A model generated the notes under the pieces. The model was not told where the DNA came from. It saw only the letters and a list, made by a program, of their open reading frames with translations, and did no database searches. The position numbers and the translations under genes were made by a program. A DNA stretch of 64,000 bases, taken from Sphingorhabdus sp. SMR4y. Lineage in GTDB: Bacteria > Pseudomonadota > Alphaproteobacteria > Sphingomonadales > Sphingomonadaceae. Each line of letters starts with the position of its first letter. Positions within the stretch are counted from its first letter, which is position 1. Shown in pieces: positions 56,650-64,000 of this stretch. The DNA is taken from the NCBI RefSeq assembly GCF_002218195.1, contig NZ_CP022336.1, positions 992,001 through 1,056,000 of the forward strand, given 5' to 3'.

Positions 56650-57408
56650 GTGCTTGCAATCATATCCCCCGCCAAATCGCTGGATTTCGAATCCGCTATT
56701 CCGGCAATGTCGCCCTCCGAGAACCGCTTTCCCGAGGAAACGGAAAGGCTGGCCAACGCGATCGGCAATCTGACGGTCAAGAAACTGAAAGCCATCATGC
56801 CGGTCTCCGACAATCTGATCGCGCTCAACCGGGAGCGCTACAGCGCATTTTTCGAGCAGCCGGAAAGACCGGCAATTTACGCCTATAATGGTGATGTCTA
56901 CACCGGGTTCGAGGTCAGCAGCCTTGAAGAGGACACGATAAATTTTGCCCAGGATCACCTGCGCATTCTTTCCGGTCTTTACGGATTGTTGCGGCCACTT
57001 GACCCCATTCGCCCCCACCGGCTGGAAATGGGCACAAAATGGGCACCGCGCTACAGCAAGCTGACCGACTTCTGGAAGGACAAGATCGCCACCGCACTGG
57101 CCGCCGATATGGAACAGACCGGCAGCGACACGATCGTCAACCTCGCGAGCAACGAATATTGGGCATCGGTCAAACCGCATGTTGCGAAACTGCCCGGCCG
57201 GGTCATCGAAGTGGATTTCCGCAAGGACAGCCCCGACGGCCCCAAATTCATAAGCTTCGAGGCCAAGCGCGCCCGCGGAATGATGGCCCGCTATATCTGC
57301 GAGAATCATCTGACCGATCCGGAAGCGCTCAAGGGCTTCGACTATGACGGCTACCGCTATGATGCGGAAAGCAGCACCGAAAGCAGCCTGCGCTTCCTGC
57401 GGACATGA
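56650..57408 (+). CDS. yaaA: Peroxide stress protein YaaA (DUF328)
   Basis: 252 aa, GTG start at 56650. MLAIISPAKSLDFES at the N-terminus, LYGLLRPLDPIRPHRLEMGT (about 111-130), VNLASNEYWASV and the C-terminal FEAKRARGMMARYI are the hallmarks of YaaA, which limits intracellular iron and DNA damage in peroxide stress in E. coli. Overlaps the SDR gene by four bases (ATGA). Confidence 0.95.
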   Translation: MLAIISPAKSLDFESAIPAMSPSENRFPEETERLANAIGNLTVKKLKAIMPVSDNLIALNRERYSAFFEQPERPAIYAYNGDVYTGFEVSSLEEDTINFAQDHLRILSGLYGLLRPLDPIRPHRLEMGTKWAPRYSKLTDFWKDKIATALAADMEQTGSDTIVNLASNEYWASVKPHVAKLPGRVIEVDFRKDSPDGPKFISFEAKRARGMMARYICENHLTDPEALKGFDYDGYRYDAESSTESSLRFLRT

Positions 57409-58109
57409 CCGGACCGGCTGCCGTCGTAGTCGGCGCGTCGGGCGGCATTGGCCGCGCGGTCGCCGACGCATTGGAAGCCGGTAGCCGATATGACAGCGTC
57501 ATCCGGCTCTCCCGATCCGGCGACAGCCCTGTCCCGATCGACGTAACCTGCGAAGACAGCATAAGCCATGCGGCGAAATGGCTTGCGGACAGCCAGATCA
57601 CGCCCTCGCTCCTGTTTGTCGCGACCGGGCTGCTCCACCAGGCCGACCGGGGACCGGAAAAAAGCCTGCGCCAGCTCGATGCCGACTGGCTGATCGAAAA
57701 CTATCGGGTCAACGCGATCGGCCCGGCGCTGGTCGCCAAATATTTTCTGCCACTGATGGCGCGAAAAGAGACGATCCGGTTCGCGGCGCTCTCCGCCCGG
57801 GTGGGCAGCATTTCCGACAATCGTCTCGGCGGCTGGCATGGGTATCGCGCCTCCAAGGCGGCCCTCAACATGATGATCCGCAATCTCTCGATCGAATGGT
57901 CGCGCAAGAATGAAAAGTCGATAATCGTCGCCCTGCATCCCGGCACCGTCGACACGGCGTTGAGCGTCCCGTTTCAGGGCAATGTTCCACCCGGAAAATT
58001 GTTGGATTCCGGTCGTGCCGCCGGTCAACTTCTGACCGTGTTGGATGCGCTGGAACCGGCCGACAGCGGCAAGATTTTTGCGTGGGACGGCAGGGAAATC
58101 GAGCCCTGA
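57405..58109 (+). CDS. Short-chain dehydrogenase/reductase family protein
   Basis: 234 aa. NAD(P)-binding VVGASGGIGRAVADAL (8-23), a catalytic Ser in SARVGSISDN and YRASK (Tyr and Lys). Close to the C-factor/CsgA-like small SDRs. Cotranscribed with yaaA. Confidence 0.88.
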   Translation: MTGPAAVVVGASGGIGRAVADALEAGSRYDSVIRLSRSGDSPVPIDVTCEDSISHAAKWLADSQITPSLLFVATGLLHQADRGPEKSLRQLDADWLIENYRVNAIGPALVAKYFLPLMARKETIRFAALSARVGSISDNRLGGWHGYRASKAALNMMIRNLSIEWSRKNEKSIIVALHPGTVDTALSVPFQGNVPPGKLLDSGRAAGQLLTVLDALEPADSGKIFAWDGREIEP

Positions 58110-58215
58110 TTCCGGCTGCGTAATATTATTGTAAAACTGGCCCGAAAGGCTGGCTTTTGCCCGCCCGTTCGCCTAGAAGAACCGACAAGAAAAAACATAT
58201 AAAAAAGGTCCGTTT

Positions 58216-60981
58216 GTGAACGAACAAACCACTCCGCCCTCGCCGTCCAATATCGAACCGATAGACATCGTCGACGAGATGAAAACCAGCTACATGGATT
58301 ATGCCATGTCGGTCATCGTCAGCCGTGCGCTGCCTGATGTCCGTGACGGCCTGAAGCCGGTTCATCGCCGCATATTATTTGCCGCCCAGGAAGGCGGTAT
58401 GGTTGCCGGACGGCCCTATCGCAAATGCGCAAAGATCGTCGGCGACGTGATGGGCAACTATCACCCGCATGGCGACAGCGCGATTTATATGGCTCTCGCC
58501 CGGATGACCCAGGACTGGTCGATGCGGGTCCCGCTGGTCGACGGTCAGGGCAATTTCGGCTCGATGGACCCCGACATGCCCGCTTCGATGCGTTATACCG
58601 AGGCACGGCTGAACAAGGTCTCCAATTTCCTGCTCAACGATCTCGACAAGGATACGGTCGACTTCATCCCCAATTATGACGGCAGCCTGCAGGAACCGTC
58701 CGTGCTCCCTGCCCGCTTCCCCAACCTGCTGGTCAACGGCGCTGGCGGTATCGCGGTCGGCATGGCCACCAACATTCCGCCGCACAATCTCGGTGAAGTG
58801 GTCAACGCCAGCCTCGCCTATATCGACAATCCCGCTATCACGATCGATGAACTGATCGAGATCGTTCCCGGCCCCGACTTTCCGACCGCGCCGCTGATCC
58901 TGGGCCAGTCGGGCGCCCGCGCCGCCTACAAGGATGGCCGCGGATCGATCATGATGCGCGCCCGTCACGAGATCGAGGAAGGACGGGGCGACAAACGTTC
59001 GATCGTTCTGACCTCCATCCCTTTCCAGATCGGCAAGTCGGCTCTGGTCGAAAAAATCGCCGAAGCCGCCAAGGACAAGCGGATCGAGGGCGTATCCGAT
59101 ATCCGCGACGAATCCAGCCGCGCCGGGGTGCGGGTGGTGATCGAGCTGAAACGCGACGCAACCCCCGATGTAGTGCTCAACCAGATCTGGCGCTTCACCC
59201 CTGCCCAGTCGAGCTTCCCGGCCAATATGCTCGCGATTCGCGGCGGCCGGCCCGAAGTGCTGACTTTGCGCGACATCATCGAATCCTTCGTCAAATTCCG
59301 CGAGGAAGTCATCACCCGCCGCACCAAGTTCGAGCTGAACAAGGCGCGTGAACGGGCACATATCTTGCTCGGCCTGGTGGTTGCAGTCACCAATATGGAC
59401 GAGGTCGTCCGGATCATCCGCGGTTCCTCCACGCCTGCGGAAGCCCGCGAATCGCTGCTCCGCCGCGAATGGCCGATTGCCGAAATCGCGCCCTATATCC
59501 GGCTGGTCGAAGCAACCGAAACCGATGTCGAGGGCGACAGCTACAAGCTTTCCCCGGTTCAGGTAAAAGCGATACTGGATCTGCGTCTGCAGAAGCTGAC
59601 GGCGCTCGGCCGCGAGGAAATCGGCGACGAGCTGAAGGAGCTTGCTGCCGCGATCGAGGAATATCTCGCGATACTGGCCGACCGCGCGAAACTCTATGCG
59701 GTGATGCGCGAAGAGCTGGAAGAAGTGCGCGACCAATTCGCAACGCCGCGCCTGTCGGAAATCACCGCCGCCTGGGATGGTCTGGAAGACGAGGATTTGA
59801 TGGAACGGTCCGAGATGGTCGTGACCGTCACCCATGGCGGCTATATCAAGCGGACCCCGCTCGACACGTTCCGTGCCCAGCGCCGCGGCGGCAAGGGCCG
59901 CGCCGGCATGGCGACCAAGGAAGAGGATGCAGTCACCGAATTGTTCGTGACCTCCACCCATACGCCGGTCCTGTTCTTTTCGACCCATGGCAAGGTCTAT
60001 CGCCTGAAGGTCTGGAAACTGCCGGAAGGCGGCCCGCAAACCAAGGGGCGGCCGATGATCAACCTGCTGCCGCTGGCAGACGGAGAAACCATTTCCACCG
60101 TTCTGCCGTTGCCGGAAGACGAAGCGGAATGGGCGGATTTGCACGTCATGTTCGCAACCGCCAAGGGCAGCGTCCGGCGCAACAGCATGGACAGCTTCAC
60201 CAACGTGCCGTCCAATGGCAAGTTCGCAATGAAATTCGACGAGGACAGCGATGACCGCCTGATCGGTGTGAAGCTGCTGACCGACGGTGACGATGTGCTG
60301 CTCGCCACCAGGAACGGCAAGGCGATTCGTTTTGCCGGAAACGCTGTCCGCTCGTTCCAGAGCCGGACCTCTACCGGTGTCCGCGGCATCGCGCTGAAGG
60401 GCGATGACGAGGTTATCTCGCTGTCCGTCCTGCGCGGTTTCGAAGCCTCGACCGAAGAACGCGACCAGTATCTCAAGGCCGCGCCCTGGAAGGATAACGA
60501 GAACGCTCCCGAATTGTCCGCCGAACGCATGGCCGAATTCAGCGCAACCGAGGACTTCATCCTCACCGTTTGCGCCAACGGCTATGGCAAGCGCTCGAGC
60601 GCTTATGAATACCGCCAGTCGGGCCGCGGTGGCCAGGGCATTCTCAATATCGACAATATCAAGCGCAACGGCACGGTCGTCGCCAGCTTCCGCGCGTCGG
60701 ACGACGAGCAGGTCATGCTGGTCACCGACCAGGCCAAGCTGATCCGCATGAAAGTTGCAGATATGCGCGTGATCGGCCGGAACAGCTCGGGCGTCAAACT
60801 GTTCAACGTCGCGCAGGGCGAACATGTCGTCGGCGCAGCCAAGATTGACGAGGAAGAGGAACCAGAAAATGATGCGGAAGACGCGGTGGTCGAGGAAATG
60901 GTCGATCAGGGCGTTTCCGATGGTGATGTCGCGGTAACGGACGATACCGGAGATGAAACACCGGAAGACAGTTCTGAATGA
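58216..60981 (+). CDS. gyrA: DNA gyrase subunit A
   Basis: 921 aa, GTG start with AAGG upstream. Breakage-reunion domain with catalytic Tyr127 in [11 protein letters not shown], helix-turn-helix of the quinolone region [15 protein letters not shown] (84-98), coiled coil, and C-terminal beta-pinwheel with GyrA box QRRGGKG. The C-terminus is a long acidic tail ([16 protein letters not shown] on). Ser88 matches E. coli Ser83, but the residue at E. coli Asp87 is Met92, which is unusual. Confidence 0.98.
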   Translation: MNEQTTPPSPSNIEPIDIVDEMKTSYMDYAMSVIVSRALPDVRDGLKPVHRRILFAAQEGGMVAGRPYRKCAKIVGDVMGNYHPHGDSAIYMALARMTQDWSMRVPLVDGQGNFGSMDPDMPASMRYTEARLNKVSNFLLNDLDKDTVDFIPNYDGSLQEPSVLPARFPNLLVNGAGGIAVGMATNIPPHNLGEVVNASLAYIDNPAITIDELIEIVPGPDFPTAPLILGQSGARAAYKDGRGSIMMRARHEIEEGRGDKRSIVLTSIPFQIGKSALVEKIAEAAKDKRIEGVSDIRDESSRAGVRVVIELKRDATPDVVLNQIWRFTPAQSSFPANMLAIRGGRPEVLTLRDIIESFVKFREEVITRRTKFELNKARERAHILLGLVVAVTNMDEVVRIIRGSSTPAEARESLLRREWPIAEIAPYIRLVEATETDVEGDSYKLSPVQVKAILDLRLQKLTALGREEIGDELKELAAAIEEYLAILADRAKLYAVMREELEEVRDQFATPRLSEITAAWDGLEDEDLMERSEMVVTVTHGGYIKRTPLDTFRAQRRGGKGRAGMATKEEDAVTELFVTSTHTPVLFFSTHGKVYRLKVWKLPEGGPQTKGRPMINLLPLADGETISTVLPLPEDEAEWADLHVMFATAKGSVRRNSMDSFTNVPSNGKFAMKFDEDSDDRLIGVKLLTDGDDVLLATRNGKAIRFAGNAVRSFQSRTSTGVRGIALKGDDEVISLSVLRGFEASTEERDQYLKAAPWKDNENAPELSAERMAEFSATEDFILTVCANGYGKRSSAYEYRQSGRGGQGILNIDNIKRNGTVVASFRASDDEQVMLVTDQAKLIRMKVADMRVIGRNSSGVKLFNVAQGEHVVGAAKIDEEEEPENDAEDAVVEEMVDQGVSDGDVAVTDDTGDETPEDSSE

Positions 60982-61097
60982 TCCGGTGCCATTCGTCCTG
61001 CGCCCGTCGCGAGGAAGTCTAGCGAAAGATAGCTCCGGCAAGAAAGAGATGCGGCAAGAGATTCTGTACGAACGATAATAGGTCGAAGGGAGAGCTG

Positions 61098-61934
61098 ATG
61101 AAAGTCACACCATCCGGACAAGCCTGCGGAGCCGAAGTGACGGGCATTGACCTGACCCAGCCGCTTTCGGCTGAAGATATCGACAGCTTGCGAATCGCCT
61201 GGCTCAAACATCATGTCCTCTCCTTCCCGGGTCAGGCCATGAATGATGACGATCTGGAGCGGTTCACGCGCTGTTTCGGCGACTTTGGCCACGACCCGTT
61301 TTTTGCCCCGATCGAAGGCCGGCAGCATATCGCCGCGATCCAGCGCGAAGCCGACGAAAAATCGCCTCTATTTGCAGAAAGCTGGCATAGTGACTGGAGC
61401 TTTCAGGCGCTACCGCCGGCGGGCACCTGCCTGCTTGGCCTCACCATTCCCCCGGTTGGTGGTGATACATTATTCGCCAACCAGCATGCGGCACTTGATG
61501 CGATGCCGCCCGAGATGCTCGCGCAATATGAAGACCTGATCGCGATCCACAGCGCGCAAATGGCTTACGCGCCGGATGGCGCTTATGGCGACAAGGACGA
61601 AGGCCGCAGCATGGCGATCCGCCCCGACGAATCGGCCCGCGAGACGCAGACCCATCCGCTGGTCCGCGATCATCCGGAAACCGGTCGGCCCGGGCTGTTC
61701 AGCTGTCTGGGCTATATTATCGGTTTTGAAGGCATGGCGCAGGAACAGGCGCTGCCGCTTCTCCAGAAACTATACGCATGGCAGAGCCGCGAAGAATTTA
61801 TCTATCGCCACAAGTGGCAGCCGGGGATGCTGGTCATGTGGGACAATCGTTCGGTGCTGCACTGCGCGACCGGCGGTTATGACGGGCACGACCGCCTGCT
61901 CCACCGCACCACGATCGCTGCCTATCAGGGCTGA
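61098..61934 (+). CDS. TauD/TfdA-family 2-oxoglutarate dioxygenase
   Basis: 278 aa. Iron ligands His97 and Asp99 in ESWHSDWSFQ and the distal His near 255 (NRSVLHCATGGYDG); Arg for 2-oxoglutarate in LLHRTTIAAYQ. Substrate could be taurine, alkylsulfonate or related compounds; none is evident. Overlaps the lysoplasmalogenase end by ten bases. Confidence 0.9.
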   Translation: MKVTPSGQACGAEVTGIDLTQPLSAEDIDSLRIAWLKHHVLSFPGQAMNDDDLERFTRCFGDFGHDPFFAPIEGRQHIAAIQREADEKSPLFAESWHSDWSFQALPPAGTCLLGLTIPPVGGDTLFANQHAALDAMPPEMLAQYEDLIAIHSAQMAYAPDGAYGDKDEGRSMAIRPDESARETQTHPLVRDHPETGRPGLFSCLGYIIGFEGMAQEQALPLLQKLYAWQSREEFIYRHKWQPGMLVMWDNRSVLHCATGGYDGHDRLLHRTTIAAYQG

Positions 61935-62614
61935 ACCGGGTCGGCACTGTCGGCCGCCATTTCATGCCGCAGGGTTCTGACGATCCCCGTGGCAATCATG
62001 AACTGGCCGAAATAATAGAGCGGCCAGACCAGCAGGGTCGGGATGAAGCTGTTTTCCAGCGCTCCCATACGCGCAAAAATCAGCAGGTCCGACACCAGAA
62101 ACATGATTGCCCCGGCCCCCACCTGATACCGAGTGAAGCGGCTCGTCCAGGCCATGGACGCCATCACCGCGACCGACAGGCAATAGATGGCGATGAGCAA
62201 TGCTTCACTCCTGTCGGATGGCAGCGCCCAAGCGATGAACACCGAGAATGGCACCAGCAGAATCGCAAAGCCTTTCTGGCTCAGGCTGAGCTTGTGTCGC
62301 CGGTAGCGCGAATAGAAAGCAATGGCGATCAGATGCCCGATCAGGAATGCGCCCGCGCCGATCCGCATGTCATATTCCAGCGCCATGTCGCCGATCGCGC
62401 CAAACGCCATGATCGCCCCGACGATCTTGCCATCGAACCGGTGCAGACGGATCAGCGCGTAGATCGCCAGAAAGCTGACGCCAGCGCCCTTCCAGGCGAC
62501 GATCAATGGTTCGGGCAGTTCCGGACTGTCCAAGACACAGGCGAAATAATAGCTGATGCCGAACAGCAGGCTGAGCAGCAGAAACGGCCGGTTCTCGGCA
62601 AAGGCACTTTTCAT
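61925..62614 (-). CDS. Lysoplasmalogenase (YhhN family)
   Basis: 229 aa with about eight membrane helices. YALIRLHRFDGKIVGAIMAFGAIGDMALE (the Asp-Met motif) and FLVSDLLIFARM are conserved YhhN/TMEM86 features. It hydrolyses vinyl-ether lysophospholipids in eukaryotes; the bacterial substrate is uncertain. Divergent from trmFO. Confidence 0.85.
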   Translation of the reverse strand: MKSAFAENRPFLLLSLLFGISYYFACVLDSPELPEPLIVAWKGAGVSFLAIYALIRLHRFDGKIVGAIMAFGAIGDMALEYDMRIGAGAFLIGHLIAIAFYSRYRRHKLSLSQKGFAILLVPFSVFIAWALPSDRSEALLIAIYCLSVAVMASMAWTSRFTRYQVGAGAIMFLVSDLLIFARMGALENSFIPTLLVWPLYYFGQFMIATGIVRTLRHEMAADSADPVQP

Positions 62615-62711
62615 CGGAATATCATCTCCCCCTCGTCGCGACGGTCCTTAACATGCAAGCCGGACGACTGCCAGATTGACATTGCGACCTTGGGGCAACA
62701 CTAAGGCGCGC

Positions 62712-64000
62712 ATGACACAAGTACATATCATTGGCGGCGGACTCGCCGGCTCCGAAGCAGCATGGCAACTCGCGGAACAAGGCATAAAAGTGCGTCTTTC
62801 CGAAATGCGGGGGAGCGGCGAGATGACGCCTGCCCACCAGACAGACGGTCTGGCCGAACTGGTCTGTTCGAACAGCTTCCGCTCCGATGATGCGGAGAAA
62901 AATGCCGTTGGCCTGCTGCATCAGGAAATGCGCGATCTCAATTCGATCATCATTGGCGAAGGCGACAAGCACCGCCTGCCCGCCGGATCGGCGCTCGCCG
63001 TCGACCGGGATCATTTTTCAGAAGCCGTAACCAAACGACTCAGCGAACATCCCAATATCGAGATCATGCGCGAGCGTATCGACCAGTTGCCCGAAAGCGG
63101 CCTGACGATTGTCGCCACGGGCCCGCTCACCGCCATGACCCTCGCAGAGAGCATCGGCGCGGCGACCGGCGAGGACTCGCTCGCCTTTTTCGACGCGATT
63201 GCCCCGATCGTCTATAAAGACAGCATCAACATGGACATCGCCTGGATGCAGTCGCGCTGGGACAAGGTCGGACCGGAAGGCGACGGCAAGGACTATATCA
63301 ACTGCCCGATGGACGAAGAGCAATATAAGGCCTTCATCCAGGGTCTGCTCGACGGTGAAAAAACCGACTTCAAGGAATGGGAGAAAAATACACCCTATTT
63401 CGAAGGCTGCATGCCGATTGAAGTGATGGCCTCCCGCGGCCCCGAAACGCTGCGCTATGGTCCGATGAAGCCGGTCGGTCTGACCAACAGCCATACCGGT
63501 GGCAAGGCCTATGCCGTGGTCCAGCTGCGCCAGGACAATGCGCTTGGCACATTGTGGAACATGGTCGGATTCCAGACCAAGCTCAAATATGGCGCGCAGG
63601 CTGAACTGCTCCGCACGATACCCGGCCTGGAGAATGCCGAATTCGCACGGATGGGAGGACTGCATCGCAATACGTTCATCAACGCACCCAAGCTGCTTGA
63701 CCAGCAATTGCGCCTGAAAAAAGCGCCGCATATCCGCTTTGCCGGACAGATTACCGGCTGCGAGGGCTATGTCGAAAGCGCGGCGGTGGGTCTGATGGTT
63801 GGCCGCATGGTCGCGGCGGAGGTCCGCGGCGAGCCTTTCACCCTGCCCCCGCAGACCACCGCTTTCGGCGCACTGCTCTCGCATATTACCGGCGGAGCCG
63901 ATGCCCGCGATTATCAACCGATGAATGTCAATTTCGGCCTGTTCCCGCCCTTCGAGCAGAGGGTCAAGAAGAAGGAACGCAAGGAAGCCTATACGGCAAG
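62712..64000 (+). CDS. trmFO: Methylenetetrahydrofolate-tRNA-(uracil-5-)-methyltransferase TrmFO, 3' end cut by the window
   Basis: Starts ATG 62712, reads 429 codons and runs off the right edge. FAD site [53 protein letters not shown] and [17 protein letters not shown] are signature motifs. It methylates U54 of tRNA with methylene-THF and FADH2. About 20-30 residues remain outside the window, judging by the family length. Confidence 0.97.
   Translation, partial: MTQVHIIGGGLAGSEAAWQLAEQGIKVRLSEMRGSGEMTPAHQTDGLAELVCSNSFRSDDAEKNAVGLLHQEMRDLNSIIIGEGDKHRLPAGSALAVDRDHFSEAVTKRLSEHPNIEIMRERIDQLPESGLTIVATGPLTAMTLAESIGAATGEDSLAFFDAIAPIVYKDSINMDIAWMQSRWDKVGPEGDGKDYINCPMDEEQYKAFIQGLLDGEKTDFKEWEKNTPYFEGCMPIEVMASRGPETLRYGPMKPVGLTNSHTGGKAYAVVQLRQDNALGTLWNMVGFQTKLKYGAQAELLRTIPGLENAEFARMGGLHRNTFINAPKLLDQQLRLKKAPHIRFAGQITGCEGYVESAAVGLMVGRMVAAEVRGEPFTLPPQTTAFGALLSHITGGADARDYQPMNVNFGLFPPFEQRVKKKERKEAYTA

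Noticed and set aside
58375-61041. An 888-codon open frame antisense to gyrA
   Set aside because: It mirrors the codon pattern of gyrA on the opposite strand, has no start signal or recognised domain, and gyrA is certain.

Overview
The window reads as a chromosomal segment of an alphaproteobacterium of the order Sphingomonadales (Sphingorhabdus/Parasphingorhabdus/Sphingopyxis-like). The evidence is the pckA-chvI-chvG-hprK-rapZ-EIIA-HPr gene order, the short alphaproteobacterial HprK, an adrenodoxin-type ferredoxin next to tandem cysteine desulfurases, and a complete-style exosortase A (XrtA) exopolysaccharide locus of the sphingomonad type. Coding density is high, many neighbours share ATGA/GTGA stop-start overlaps, and no insertion sequence, prophage, CRISPR array or rRNA operon was seen. 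Species cannot be named from the sequence alone.

Layout. 1-9.7 kb, nearly all minus strand: the start of an aldehyde dehydrogenase gene, an MBL-like protein, a small zinc-finger protein, HU, Lon, YbaB, DnaX, the 4.5S/SRP RNA, ferredoxin and two cysteine desulfurases. 9.7-13.2 kb: a hydrolase, two uncharacterised proteins and PEP carboxykinase. 13.4-18.6 kb, plus strand: the ChvI/ChvG envelope two-component system fused by synteny to the nitrogen/carbon PTS regulators HprK, RapZ, EIIA and HPr, then an rRNA/tRNA methyltransferase. 18.6-26.9 kb: a lipoprotein, RmuC, peptide deformylase, a large TonB-dependent receptor, RecR, Fmt and TruA.

26.8-42.8 kb is the exosortase A locus. The minus-strand arm runs from acyl-CoA ligase and PLP decarboxylase (own transcript) and then export lipoprotein, chain-length protein, tyrosine kinase, outer-membrane protein, deacetylase, FemAB-like protein, sugar transferase, XrtA-EpsI and amidotransferase. 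A plus-strand arm carries a GNAT/FemAB-like protein, an acyl carrier protein and two atypical hydrolases. The most striking observation in the window is here: near 33,383 the 5' third of the outer-membrane protein gene is joined out of frame to a deacetylase gene that has lost its first codons, and the ATPase gene that normally lies between them is absent. One deletion (or a misassembly) explains all three.

42.8-64 kb: thioredoxin reductase, a glycine-zipper protein, four tRNA genes (two with anticodon CAT, plus Arg-TCT and Pro-TGG), a ferredoxin reductase, 2H phosphoesterase, peroxiredoxin, queuosine-precursor-type transporter, NUDIX hydrolase, a second and intact polysaccharide-deacetylase-like protein, an atypical histidine kinase, an Lrp-type regulator, a periplasmic repeat protein, YaaA, an SDR, GyrA, a TauD-type dioxygenase, a lysoplasmalogenase and the truncated start of TrmFO at the right edge.
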